A DNA stretch of 64,000 bases from Nematostella vectensis (lineage: Eukaryota; Cnidaria; Anthozoa; Actiniaria; Edwardsiidae). The stretch covers positions 10,920,688 through 10,984,687 of the forward strand of contig NC_064048.1 in the NCBI RefSeq assembly GCF_932526225.1. Reading direction: 5' to 3'. Below the pieces are notes generated by a model. It was given only the letters and a program-made list of their open reading frames with translations, was not told where the DNA came from and searched no databases. How positions within the stretch are numbered: the first letter of the stretch is position 1; every line of letters begins with the position of its first letter. The position numbers and the translations under genes were made by a program. This document shows positions 34,162 through 48,000 of the stretch, piece after piece.

Positions 34162-37100
34162 ATGGCAGGCAGGTTCCCAATCAATAGAGACTCGGAGAAC
34201 TTCTCAAGACTCTCGCGTCTTCTCATTGATGGCGGGACAGAAGCGCTTAGAAGCGTGTTCAATCGGCTCCACCCTTCCCTTAGCCATTCCTTGAGTCTCC
34301 ACAGAACAACCCTGTGTGGCTTATGGAAACCTCCAAGAGGCAAAAAGAAGATACTCTATGATAGTCAGTGGTATAAACTATACCCACCCACTGGATCACC
34401 AAGCCTACAGGATTTTGACATCACTCTTCTTTTTGTCCTCTTGAGGAGCATTTGTCCCTCCCTGTCGCCTCCTGCTACAGGGTGGGATACATTGCCGAAC
34501 ACGACCGATAGCTCTCTTGAAGCCAACCTTGTTAGAATCAAGTTCTACAGGAATGAGCTATATGGGCACGTTGATGCTGCAGCTTTTGATGATGCGGAGT
34601 TTGAAGACTACTGGAAAAAGATATCTCTCCCTCTCATCGCTCTGGGCATCAGTGCAGATGAAATAGACGATCTTAAGACACGCCCATCAGGAGCTACCGA
34701 CTACGTAGCATTACTTGAAGAATGGAAGGAGGCGGATGTCGAGCTGTCCCGAGAAATAAAAGACGAGAGTAATCGTGTTTGCAAGAAAGTCAAGGAAACC
34801 GGTCAGAGTATCAGCAAGGAAATCCAGGATTCAGAGAAGAGTATCAGCAAGGAGATCCAGGATTCAGAGAAGAGGCTGATCCGGGATTTCAAGCACAGTT
34901 TGATTAGACCCATCCACGAAGTCCATCAAAAGCTCGATGATGTGACGAACAAAGACCCGGATGAGGCTGAAAGGGTTGAGCTTGCCAAACAGGAGAAAGG
35001 TATGTGTTCACCCAGAGTACTCGATAACACCTAGAGTATATCGTGTCTTATGATAAGATTAGGCAAGACTAGGCCTCTTCAAATTGTAATTCCTTCGTCA
35101 GGTAAAACCGGGCTTATATTGAGCCACCTTCACCCCCTCTTCCCGTCCACAAAGCACAGAATTAACAACATGAGACACCGTTACGTCAGAGCCTTCTACA
35201 CTTTCAATGTTAACATTTCCAGCAGTTGTATAATTAATTGGGTCAATCATTACTCATTCATCTAGGCATTTTATTTGAAAGCAATTGCAATAAAACACAC
35301 CACTATAACTTCAACAAAAGGTTTCCCAACCAATTTCGACCGAACTACCCATTTATGACATACTAAACATCAACGCTTATATATCAATTTGGGGATTATC
35401 GTTCGTCTTTGCATTTTTTTTTATAATTTATTTCAGCACACTTAGTTTCTGGTGCACAAAACACATGACAAATGCTCTTATTAGTCAATTCATGTTTGCA
35501 ATTTCCGTACTCTGTTAGCCATGTATTTTTTACCTAAACAGAAACGATCCTTCCACCAATATGTATGTTACTTTTTGCGGATTACGCTAAAAGTTTCGAA
35601 TTAAAATATTGCCATTGACTTTTAACAGTAGCAGATCGAAAGGTAGGGTTTAGGGGGGTTAACCTCCCGCCTTTTCGCTGCCAAAAAACTATATGCAACA
35701 AAAAATAATTATCCCCTCCCCCCTTTGTCCCCCCTTTGGCAACCCCCCTCCCCTTAAGCTAAAAGCTAGATCCACCCCTGTTTTAAATTATACCTGAATT
35801 TCTTCAAAAGGGACTATATGTTTAAACAATGTGAGGTATTACTTTTGCATTCACTAAAGCTAAGTGTGCTAAAAATAAGTTAATCATAGAATTTTCAAAA
35901 ATTTCACTAAAAGGATACCTTGATATGAATTTGAACATTTGGTTTAGCATATTCGATTGACCAATATGCTAAAGAACTAACCTTTTGTTGTAATTAGTGA
36001 TGGGTCAAATCATAAAATGCCTGGAATATCATATAAACCGGTGTTGAAATTATATTTAAAAAAGTTTTCTTCGATTTTATTTTCTGCAGCTGTGAACGAT
36101 TGGAAGGAGTATCTTATAGAGGAGTACACATCTGGAGATGCCTCACATATCACCCCACTGCCCTGGCTTGAATTTGAACCTTATTTTTCAATTGAAAACA
36201 TGTACAAGGAGCCGTGCATTAGGTCTCATGATGGTTCCACAGTGAAAATGGGGGACTTATTTAAGTCGGGGTCAAAGAGTAAAACCCGTAGAGTACTCCT
36301 TGAGGGGAACCCTGGAGTTGGGAAGAGCTCACTTTGTAAGAAACTGGTGAACACCTGGGTGATTGATCATGAGCACCCAAAGAGATGCGGTAAGCAAATC
36401 TACATTGTGCATCTCTTGTTCTTTGGCAAAAGTTTATAAGCTATATTCTGTTGGCAGTTGTTATCTCTTCTCTTGCATGCTAAATTTAAATAGCAATAAT
36501 CTGTATGTTTTTTTAAAATAATCTTTATTGCTAGTGGGTACCCGTGGAACATTAACGTTAATCATAAACTTGACACAGTGCAGTGACTGATCCATTAGAG
36601 TTGTACTTTAAATGCGTACGATCCTTACTTTTTTGCTCACATTTTCCCTAGAATTATCTTAGTTGTTCGTGCCTAAATTTGCTTTGGCGCCCTGTGGACT
36701 TCGTAGGAAAGAGCGTCTCGCGCGCTCCACAATATTTTTCTTTTTCACTGGTGAATATCAATTTCCCATTGCCTATCAGGTTAAGTGATATCTTCTGCTT
36801 TTTATTCACTATTTATTTTAAGCACTTCTATGTGATTCTAGTGCTAAAAAGGTCTGAACGTGAATGGTGCTTTCGGCTAAGTGAGACTTTCTGAGCTCGG
36901 TCTCGCTTAATAAAATGCCTGAAATAGAGCTTTTTTTGCATTGTCGGTTGAAAATAGTTTTTGGCTAAGGATTGAAATCAATTTTGAAGTTCTGAAGTTT
37001 TCAATTCTTCGTATTCCGTTATGAATATTGTATTAATGGCGAACCAAAGAGTGTCAATCTCTGTTTGGCGGCCATTTCCCAAATTAGTAAATATCTTTTG

Positions 37101-40100
37101 AATGATTTTGACTCCTGTGTAGGAGTGACGAAAGCATAGGTCTTGTGTGTATATTACCTTTATATTAAAGCCATGAAAACAAAAAATAATCTATCATTTT
37201 TTTTATCATTTCAAGTTTTAATTCGCTAAAACCTAGATTTTAAGTACTTAAAAAAATATATATGCCTTTTCGAGTTACTCATTGCCGTATTTTTGTCTCA
37301 CCAGATACTAGCAGTTCATCTGGTACATCCTTCTACGGTGCATTTCCAGACGAAGTTGAAGTCGTGTTGCTAGTGCAGTGTCGTGATTTAGAAGATGCCA
37401 GCGACTGGAAAGATATTCTGCGTCAAACGGTCCCTTTGAGTTATTCAGACGAGGACAAGGAGCGAATAATCAGATACATTTGCGGTAATGAAGAGCACAT
37501 CGCTTTGATTCTCGATGGGTACGATGAGCTTCCGAGTTCTGCAGAGAAGTCACTTCATCCTATCCTTATTAAAAAGGCTCTACCAAAATGCTACACCGTT
37601 GTTACGAGCCGTAAGAATATGATGCGACAGGAGTTGAAGAACCGTTTTGAGAAGACACTTGAAATAAAAGGATGGAGTGTGGAAGACGCTAAACAATTGA
37701 TTTCCGACTACTTCAGCTCATCGCCTGATGTAGCCGATAAGCTGTTGTACTTAGTAGAACATAATGACCATGTGCGGGAGGAACTTGTTCTTAACCCACT
37801 GCATTCTGCTATGCTTTGCCTGGCCTTTGAGGACAACAAGGAAATACCTCAAACAAGCCTAAATATCACTTCATTGTACACAATTATTGTTTCCCTCACC
37901 ACTAAGAGATACAGGAGTAATAGAGGGCTCGACATTGAGGACAGTGGGATTGAAAACAGGAAGATTAAGGAGCAGCTATTAGAATTGGGAAAGTGTGCTT
38001 TTACAGCACTTCTGGAAGACAAATTAAGCTTTACAGTGGAAGACCTACCAGAAGAACTTAAGGATATGGGTTTCCTGTTCAAGAACAAGTTCGCAAAGAA
38101 AACCCAATGCCAAGTCACGTTTTCCTTCGTGCATAAGTCGATTCAAGATTATTTGGCGGCCCTATTTTTTGTCGAGGGCTTGGCTAGAGGGAACGCTAAC
38201 GTGTTTGTCGATAGACTATATAGAAACATCTTCTTTCGCTATGATTTAGCCCTAATGATCGGTCCAGACAGGGCTTGTGCTGTTGTCAAGTGTCTCGCTG
38301 GATTACTGGTATCTCGAGGATGGACTTTCCCTCCGGCCTCTATTCCTTTTGAGAAATTTGGGTTTAGGTTCGATAATCAGGCTATAGTATACTTGATTTG
38401 TGAGTTTCTACACGAGGCCATGCGTGTGCATAAGTCTATTCTTGCTGAGGTCATCCACCTTCTTCCACAGCTGATTGAAATCCATCCTAACAGGATGTCG
38501 TCGAATGCTGTATCCGGTCTGTGTTACTGGCTGTCGTACCGACAGCCAGTAAGTGGCTCGGTGCCACTTACTGGAAAGGAGTTGAATGATAACCCAGGTA
38601 TTAGAGAACTACACCTATTCAACGTTACTAGTGAAGCATGTACTACCATCTTGTCATGTGTTAAAGAGAGTGTTTCACTAAGAACTCTGCGGTCAACAGA
38701 GTTTTACACTTATCCATTTTTTGGCACCTGCTGTATTAGTGACGGTTTGGCAGATGTATTAGTCCACAATCAAGTGCTAGATAGGTTAGATTATGAAGTA
38801 AGCTCTGATTGCACTACACTCCTGCTTGGCTGGATTACCGCTGGTCTAAAAGAAAACAAGTCCTTGAGAATCCTGACGCTTGACAATTTGGGTAACTGTA
38901 GTGAAGATTCCTTCGTGGCTTTTGCGGAGGTGCTATCAGGCAATATGGGACTGGAAGAGCTAACACTTGGAGGCTTGGACTCTTGGCAGTTGGCTGTTCT
39001 TGCAAGAGCCTTGAAGGGGAATCTGTCTATCAAGGGCCTCACCCTACGGAATTATGGTCCTATATTTTATGATGATGCCGTTGCTATGGCAGAGATGATA
39101 TCTAAAAACAAAGTCATAGAAAAACTGGATTTTAGCCAGGATTTCAGGCGTTTCTTTGATGGAAAGAGTGTTGTCAAGCTTTTTGACGCCATGATACAAA
39201 GCACGTCCCTAAAGTCACTGGGAAGCATTGATGTATTTAATTTTGATGACGATATTCTTACTAAACTCTCCGAGCTAATAAGAAAGAAGAGAACATTGAT
39301 AAACGGGCTGCGACTTTTTGGGTGGTGGAGGCCAACTCGTGGATGTCAAGTCTTCGCGAATGCACTTGCTGCCAGTAACATAAGTACATTAATGCTTACC
39401 TTTGCATCTGACTTTGAACCTACAGTTTTAAGTTCGATTATCAAGACACTAAAGACGAATACATCAATCACGACCTTCAATTTGGACCTTCAAAGCAAAA
39501 CATCCAGTGCAGATTTGGCGGATCTGTTATCAGAAAACAAAACGATCGAACATCTAAGAATCTATGATTTACATGGCAGCATTGCCGCCATTGCTAGTAC
39601 ACAAATGAAAAACCCTTCGCTGAAGGCTCTACATATTCGTTGTCCAAATGAAGTATCGAGCGAAGATGCTGCTGCCTTTGCAGAAATGCTATCACACAAC
39701 CAAGTGTTAAGAGAACTTTGCTTAGAAGGAAATATTGAAGTCGAGGGTGCAATTGCTATAGCTAGCGCTCTTAAGACAAAATCTGTCCTCAGAGAACTTA
39801 GTCTCTATAGTAATAATATCGGAGACAAGGGTGCAATAGCTATAGCTAGCGCTCTGAAGACAAATTCTACCCTTGAGAACCTAGATCTCCGACGTAATAA
39901 GATCGGAGACGAGGGTGCAATAGCTATGGCTAACGCTCTGAAGACAAATTCTACCCTTGAGAACCTAGATCTCCAAGAGAATAATATCGGAGACGAGGGT
40001 ACAATATCTATGGCTAACGCTCTGAAGACAAATTCTACCCTTAGGAGCCTCGATCTCCCACATCTAATAAATCGAAAAATAGGAGATAAGTGCGATGTTG

Positions 40101-40219
40101 CTTTCGCCGACATGCTTTCCTGTAACTCGGTGATAGAAAATGTGAATATTGGAATAGGTCGTCTAAGATTTTCTTGTAAATTTGGGGGCATTCAAAGGCG
40201 TCAATCTTCCCGACGGTAG
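34162..40219 (+). CDS. HEPN-NACHT-LRR protein (NLR-type immune sensor), three exons
   Basis: Predicted cytosolic STAND NTPase receptor. Exons 34162-34999, 36090-36389 and 37305-40219 join in phase 1 with GT-AG borders, giving 1,350 residues. Residues 1-200 are a DZIP3-like HEPN domain: the R-x5-H motif is RNELYGH at 130-136, as in HEPN ribonucleases. Residues 200-270 are a charged helical linker with a tandem 11-residue repeat (SISKEIQDSEK). The NACHT domain follows with P-loop GNPGVGKS (352-359) and Walker B ILDGYDELP (D450, D453, E454). Leucine-rich repeats fill about residues 800-1330; the last ones are 28-residue ribonuclease-inhibitor-type repeats (NNIGDKGAIAIASALKTN). No death, CARD or TIR domain is present. 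The ATG lies 11 bases after a CAG acceptor, so an upstream untranslated exon is likely. The gene appears intact. Confidence 0.92.
35000..36089. other. First intron of the NLR gene
   Basis: Donor AAAG|GTATGT at 34,996-35,004 and acceptor TTTTCTGCAG ending at 36,089. A pyrimidine-rich CCCCTCCCCCC tract lies near 35,710. No other gene seen. Confidence 0.8.
36390..37304. other. Second intron of the NLR gene
   Basis: Donor TGCG|GTAAGC at 36,386-36,395 and acceptor GTCTCACCAG ending at 37,304. It interrupts the NACHT domain between the P-loop and Walker B. Nothing else recognised. Confidence 0.8.
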
Positions 40220-40300
40220 AGTCGTCTGTAAAGCAATATAACTTGAATGTTGTTACAAGAAGCAGCCCTTAATTGACAAAGAAAGGTAGGGGAAGTGTAG

Positions 40301-40306
40301 AATAAA
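40301..40306 (+). promoter_or_regulatory. Polyadenylation signal AATAAA for the NLR gene
   Basis: Canonical hexamer 82 bases after the NLR stop codon, with a second AATAAA about 14 bases further on. This would place the end of the NLR transcript about 330 bases before the large satellite. Confidence 0.55.
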
Positions 40307-40412
40307 GCGTTAAAGAAAATAAACAAACAAACAAACGGTGGATGATTGAAAAAAAAAATAATAAGGGAGGGTTTATTAATTACGAGAGAGAGGGGGGGGG
40401 GGGGGGGGTCGA

Positions 40413-40568
40413 GGGAAGATTTTTACTCAAGACACCTTAAAATTTCAAAGCCTCCCTTTCATTGTAAACATTTTTCCGGTGCCGAGGGGGGAAAGGGAAG
40501 ATTTTTACTCAAGACACATTAAAATTTCAGAGCCCCCCTTTCATTGTAAACATTTTTTTCCGGTGCCC
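40413..40568. repeat. 82-bp tandem duplication at the left border of the satellite
   Basis: The segment starting GGGAAGATTTTTACTCAAGA and ending TTTCCGGTGCC occurs twice with an 82-base offset and few differences. It is preceded by a G-run (40,392-40,408) and followed by a C-run (about 40,566-40,580). Confidence 0.85.
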
Positions 40569-42010
40569 CCCCCCCCCCCCAATAAAACCCAAAAATTTTC
40601 TTTTTCTTAGAGGACCTTTTTTTTGGAGCCACCTCTTTTGGTGGTTAAAATTTTCGGAGCCTGACACTCGTAAGCGGACAGCTCTACTGACTGACACTCG
40701 TAAGCGGACAGCTCTACTGACTGACACTCGTAAGCGGACTGCTTTACTGACTGACACTCGTAAGCGGACAGCTCTACTGACTGACACTCGTAAGCGGACA
40801 GCTCTACTGACTGACACTCGTAAGCGGACAGCTCTACTGACTGACACTCGTAAGCGGACAGCTCTACTGACTGACACTCGTAAGCGGACAGCTCTACTGA
40901 CTGACACTCTCGTAAGCGGACAGCTCTACTGACTGACACTCGTAAGCGGACAGCACTACTGACTGACACTCGTAAGTGGACAGCTCTACTGACTGACACT
41001 CGTAAGCGGACAGCTCTACTGACTGACACTCGTAAGCGGACAGCTCTACTGACTGACACTCGTAAGCGGACAGCTCTACTGACTGACACTCGTAAGCGGA
41101 CAGCTCTACTGACTGACACTCGTAAGCGGACAGCTCTACTGACTGACACTCTCGTAAGCGGACAGCTCTACTGACTGACACTCGTAAGCGGACAGCTCTA
41201 CTGAGTGACACTCTCGTAAGCGGACAGCTCTACTGAGTGACACTCTCGTAAGCGGCCAGCTCTACTGACTGACACTCGTAAGCGAACAGCTCCTGACTGA
41301 CTGACACTCGTAAGCGGCCAGCTCTACTGACTGACACTCGTAAGCGGACAGCTCTACTGACTGACACTCGTAAGCGGACAGCTCTACTGACTGACACCCG
41401 TAAGCGGACAGCTCTACTGACTGACACTCGTAAGCGGACAGCTCTGCTGACCGACACTCGTAAGCGGACAGCTCTGCTGACCGACACTCGTAAGCGGACA
41501 GCTCTACTGACTGACACTCTCGTAAGCGGACAGCTCTACTGACTGACACTCTCGTAAGCGAACAGCTCTACTGACTGACACTCGTAAGCGGACAGCTCTA
41601 CTGACTGACGCTCGTGAGCGGACAGCTCTACTGAGTGACACTCGTAAGCGGACAGCTCTACTGAGTGACACTCGTAAGCGGACAGCTCTGCTGACTGACA
41701 CTCGTAAGCGGACAGCTCTACTGACTGACACTCGTAAGCGGACAGCTCTGCTGACTGACACTCTCGTAAGCGGACAGCTCTACTGACTGACGCTCGTAAG
41801 CGGACAGCTCAACTGACTGACACTCGTAAGCGGACAGCACTACTGACTGACACTCGTAAGCGGACAGCTCTACTGACTGACACTCGTAAGCGGACAGCTC
41901 TACTGACTGACACTCGTAAGCGGACAGCTCTACTGACTGACACTCGTAAGCGGACTGCTCTACTGACTGACACTCTCGTAAGCGGACAGCTCTACTGACT
42001 GACACTCGTA

Positions 42011-45000
42011 AGCGGACAGCTCTACTGACTGACACTCGTAAGCGGACTGCTGTACTGACTGACACTCTCGTAAGCGGTCAGCTCTACTGAGTGACACTCT
42101 CGTAAGCGGACAGCTCTAATGACTGACACTCTCGTAAGCGGACAGCTCTACTGACTGACACTCGTAAGCGGACAGCACTACTGACTGACACTCGTAAGTG
42201 GACAGCTCTACTGACTGACACTCGTAAGCGGACAGCTCTACTGACTGACACTCTCGTAAGCGGACAGCTCTACAGACTGACTCTCGTAAGCGGGCAGCTC
42301 TACTGAGTGACACTCTCGTAAGCGGACAGCTCTACTGACTGACACTCGTAAGCGGAGAGCTCTACTGACTGACTCTCGTAAGCGGCCAGCTCTACTGACT
42401 GACACTCTCGTAAGCGGACAGCTCTACTGACTGACACTCTCGTAAGCGGACAGCTCTACTGACTGACACTCGTAAGCGGACAGCACTACTGACTGACACT
42501 CGTAAGTGGACAGCTCTACTGACTGACACTCGTAAGCGGACAGCTCTACTGACTGACACTCGTAAGCGGACAGCTCTACTGACTGACACTCGTAAGCGGA
42601 CTGCTCTACTGACTGACACTCTCGTAAGCGGACAGCTCTACTGACTGACACTCGTAAGCGGACAGCTCTACTGACTGACACTCGTAAGCGGACTGCTGTA
42701 CTGACTGACACTCGTAAGCGGACAGCTCTGCTGACCGACACTCGTAAGCGGACAGCTCTGCTGACCGACACTCGTAAGCGGACAGCTCTACTGACTGACA
42801 CTCTCGTAAGCGGACAGCTCTACTGACTGACACTCTCGTAAGCGAACAGCTCTGCTGACTGACACTCGTAAGCGGACAGCTCTACTGACTGACGCTCGTA
42901 AGCGGACAGCTCTACTGAGTGACACTCGTAAGCGGACAGCTCTGCTGACTGACACTCGTAAGCGAACAGCTCTACTGACTGACACTCGTAAGCGGACAGC
43001 TCTACTGACTGACTCTCGTAAGCGGACAGCTCTGCTGACTGACACTCGTAAGCGGACAGCTCTACTGACTGACGCTCGTGAGCGGACAGCTCTACTGAGT
43101 GACACTCGTAAGCGGACAGCTCTACTGAGTGACACTCGTAAGCGGACAGCTCTGCTGACTGACACTCGTAAGCGGACAGCTCTACTGACTGACACTCGTA
43201 AGCGGACAGCTCTGCTGACTGACACTCTCGTAAGCGGACAGCTCTACTGACTGACGCTCGTAAGCGGACAGCTCTACTGACTGACACTCGTAAGCGGACT
43301 GCTGTACTGACTGACACACTCGTAAGCGGACAGCTCTACTGACTGACACTCGTAAGCGGACAGCTCTACTGACTGACACTCGTAAGCGGACAGCTCTACT
43401 GACTGACACTCGTAAGCGGACTGCTCTACTGACTGACACTCTCGTAAGCGGACAGCTCTACTGACTGACACTCGTAAGCGGACAGCTCTACTGACTGACA
43501 CTCGTAAGCGGACTGCTGTACTGACTGACACTCTCGTAAGCGGTCAGCTCTACTGAGTGAGACTCTCGTAAGCTTACAGCTCTGCTGACTGACACTCTCG
43601 TAAGCGGACAGCTCTACTGACTGACACTCGTAAGCGGACAGCACTACTGACTGACACTCGTAAGTGGACAGCTCTACTGACTGACACTCGTAAGCGGACA
43701 GCTCTACTGACTGACACTCTCGTAAGCGGACAGCTCTACAGACTGACTCTCGTAAGCGGGCAGCTCTACTGAGTGACACTCTCGTAAGCGGACAGCTCTA
43801 CTGACTGACACTCGTAAGCGGAGAGCTCTACTGACTGACTCTCGTAAGCGGCCAGCTCTACTGACTGACACTCTCGTAAGCGGACAGCTCTACTGACTGA
43901 CACTCTCGTAAGCGGACAGCTCTACTGACTGACACTCGTAAGCGGACAGCACTACTGACTGACACTCGTAAGTGGACAGCTCTACTGACTGACACTCGTA
44001 AGCGGACAGCTCTACTGACTGACACTCGTAAGCGGACAGCTCTACTGACTGACACTCGTAAGCGGACTGCTCTACTGACTGACACTCTCGTAAGCGGACA
44101 GCTCTACTGACTGACACTCGTAAGCGGACAGCTCTACTGACTGACACTCGTAAGCGGACTGCTGTACTGACTGACACTCGTAAGCGGACAGCTCTGCTGA
44201 CCGACACTCGTAAGCAGACAGCTCTGCTGACCGACACTCGTAAGCGGACAGCTCTACTGACTGACACTCTCGTAAGCGGACAGCTCTACTGACTGACACT
44301 CTCGTAAGCGAACAGCTCTGCTGACTGACACTCGTAAGCGGACAGCTCTACTGACTGACGCTCGTAAGCGGACAGCTCTACTGAGTGACACTCGTAAGCG
44401 GACAGCTCTGCTGACTGACACTCGTAAGCGAACAGCTCTACTGACTGACACTCGTAAGCGGACAGCTCTACTGACTGACTCTCGTAAGCGGACAGCTCTG
44501 CTGACTGACACTCGTAAGCGGACAGCTCTACAGACTGACGCTCGTGAGCGGACAGTCCAACTGACTGACACTCGTAAGCGGACAGCACTACTGACTGACA
44601 CTCGTAAGTGGACAGCTCTACTGACTGACACTCGTAAGCGGACAGCTCTACTGACTGACACTCGTAAGCGGACAGCTCTACTGACTGACACTCGTTAGCG
44701 GACTGCTCTACTGTCTGACACTCTCGTAAGCGGACAGCTCTACTGACTGACACTCGTAAGCGGACAGCTCTACTGACTGACACTCGTAAGCGGACTGCTG
44801 TACTGACTGACACTCTCGTAAGCGGACAGCTCTACTGACTGACACTCTCGTAAGCGGTCAGCTCTACTGAGTGACACTCTCGTAAGCGGACAGCTCTACT
44901 GACTGACACTCTCGTAAGCGGACAGCTCTACTGACTGACACTCGTAAACGGACAGCACTACTGACTGACACTCGTAAGTGGACAGCTCTACTGACTGACA

Positions 45001-48000
45001 CTCGTAAGCGGAAAGCTCTACTGACTGACACTCTCGTAAGCTGACAGCTCTACTGACTGACGCTCGTAAGCGGCCGGCTCTACTGACTGACGCTCGTTAG
45101 CGGACAGCTCTACTGACTGACACTCTCGTAAGCGGACAGCTCTACTGAGTGACACTCTCGTAAGCGGACAGCTCTACTGAGTGACACTCTCGTAAGCGGA
45201 CAGCTCTACTGACTGACACTCGCAAGCGGACAGCTCTACTGACTGACTCTCGTAAGCGGCCAGCTCTACTGACTGACACTCTCGTAAGCGGACAGCTCTA
45301 CTGACTGACACTCGTAAGCGGACAGCTCTACTGACTGACACTCGTAAGCGGACAGCACTACTGACTGACACTCGTAAGTGGACAGCTCTACTGACTGACA
45401 CTCGTAAGCGGACAGCTCTACTGACTGACACTCGTAAGCGGACAGCTCTACTGACTGACACTCGTAAGCGGACTGCTCTACTGACTGACACTCTCGTAAG
45501 CGGACAGCTCTACTGACTGACACTCGTAAGCGGACAGCTCTACTGACTGACACTCGTAAGCGGACAGCTCTACTGACTGACACTCTCGTAAGCGGACAGC
45601 TCTACTGACTGACACTCGTAAGCGGACAGCTCTACTGACTGACACTCGTAAGCGGACAGCTCTACTAACTGACACTCGTAAGCGGACTGCTGTACTGACT
45701 GACACTCTCGTAAGCGGACAGCTCTACTGACTGGCACTCGTAAGCGGACAGCTCTACTGACTGACACTCGTAAGCGGACTGCTGTACTGACTGACACTCG
45801 TAAGCGGACAGCTCTACTGAGTGACACTCGTAAGCGGACAGCTCTACTGACTGACACTCGTAAGCGGACTGCTCTACTGACTGACACTCGTAAGCGAACA
45901 GCTCTACTGACTGACACTCTCGAAAGCGGACAGCTCTACTGACTGACACTCGTAAGCGGACAGCTCTACTGACTGACACTCTTAAGCGGACAGCTCTACT
46001 GACTGACACTCTCGTAAGCGGACAGCTCTACTGACTGACACTCGTAAGCGGACAGCTCTACTGACTGACACTCTCGTAAGCGGACAGCTCTACTGACTGA
46101 CACTCGTAAGCGGACAGCTCTACTGACTGACACTTTCATAAGCGGACTGCTCTACTGACTGACACTCGTAAGTTGACAGCTCTACTGACTGACACTCTCG
46201 TAAGCGGACAGCTCTACTGACTGACACTCTTAAGCTGACAGCTCTACTGACTGACAATCTCGTAAGCGGACAGCTCTACTGACTGACACTCGTAAGCGGA
46301 CAGCTCTACTGACTGACACTCTCGTAAGCGGACAGCTCTACTGACTGACACTCGTAAGCGGACAGCTCTACTGACTGACACTTTCATAAGCGGACTGCTC
46401 TACTGACTGACACTCGTAAGTTGACAGCTCTACTGACTGACACTCTCGTAAGCGGACAGCTCTACTGACTGACACTCTCGTAAGCGGACAGCTCTACTGA
46501 CTGACACTCTCGTAAGCGGACAGCTCTACTGACTGATACTCGTAGTGGACATCTCTACTGACTGACACTCTCGTAAGCGGACAGCTCTACTGACTTATAC
46601 TCGTAGCGGAAATCTCTACTGACTGACACTCTCGTAAGCGGACAGCTCTGCTGACTGATACTCTCGTAAGCAAACAGCTCTGCTGACTGATACTCGTAAG
46701 CGGACAGCTCTACTGACTGACTCTCGTAAGCGGCCAGCTCTACTGACTGACACTCTCGTAAGCGGACAGCTCTACTGACTGACACTCTCGTAAGCGGACA
46801 GCTCTACTGACTGACACTCGTAAGCGAACAGCTCTGCTGACTGACACTCGTAAGCGAACAGCTCTACTGACTGACACTCGTAAGCGGACAGCTCTACTGA
46901 CTGACACTCGTAAGCGGACAGCTCTACTGACTGACACTCGTAAGCGGACAGCTCTACTGACTGACACTCGTAAGCGGACAGCTCTGCTGACCGACACTCG
47001 TAAGCGGACAGCTCTGCTGACTGACACTCGTAAGCGGACAGCTCTACAGACTGACGCTCGTGAGCGGACAGTCCAACTGACTGACACTCGTAAGCGGACA
47101 GCACTACTGACTGACACTCGTAAGTGGACAGCTCTACTGACTGACACTCGTAAGCGGACAGCTCTACTGACTGACACTCGTAAGCGGACAGCTCTACTGA
47201 CTGACACTCGTTAGCGGACTGCTCTACTGTCTGACACTCTCGTAAGCGGACAGCTCTACTGACTGACACTCGTAAGCGGACAGCTCTACTGACTGACACT
47301 CGTAAGCGGACTGCTGTACTGACTGACACTCTCGTAAGCGGACAGCTCTACTGACTGACACTCTCGTAAGCGGTCAGCTCTACTGAGTGACACTCTCGTA
47401 AGCGGACAGCTCTACTGACTGACACTCTCGTAAGCGGACAGCTCTACTGACTGACACTCGTATACGGACAGCACTACTGACTGACACTCGTAAGTGGACA
47501 GCTCTACTGACTGACACTCGTAAGCGGAAAGCTCTACTGACTGACACTCTCGTAAGCTGACAGCTCTACTGACTGACGCTCGTAAGCGGCCGGCTCTACT
47601 GACTGACGCTCGTTAGCGGACAGCTCTACTGACTGACACTCTCGTAAGCGGACAGCTCTACTGAGTGACACTCTCGTAAGCGGACAGCTCTACTGAGTGA
47701 CACTCTCGTAAGCGGACAGCTCTACTGACTGACACTCGCAAGCGGACAGCTCTACTGACTGACTCTCGTAAGCGGCCAGCTCTACTGACTGACACTCTCG
47801 TAAGCGGACAGCTCTACTGACTGACACTCGTAAGCGGACAGCTCTACTGACTGACACTCGTAAGCGGACAGCACTACTGACTGACACTCGTAAGTGGACA
47901 GCTCTACTGACTGACACTCGTAAGCGGACAGCTCTACTGACTGACACTCGTAAGCGGACAGCTCTACTGACTGACACTCGTAAGCGGACTGCTCTACTGA

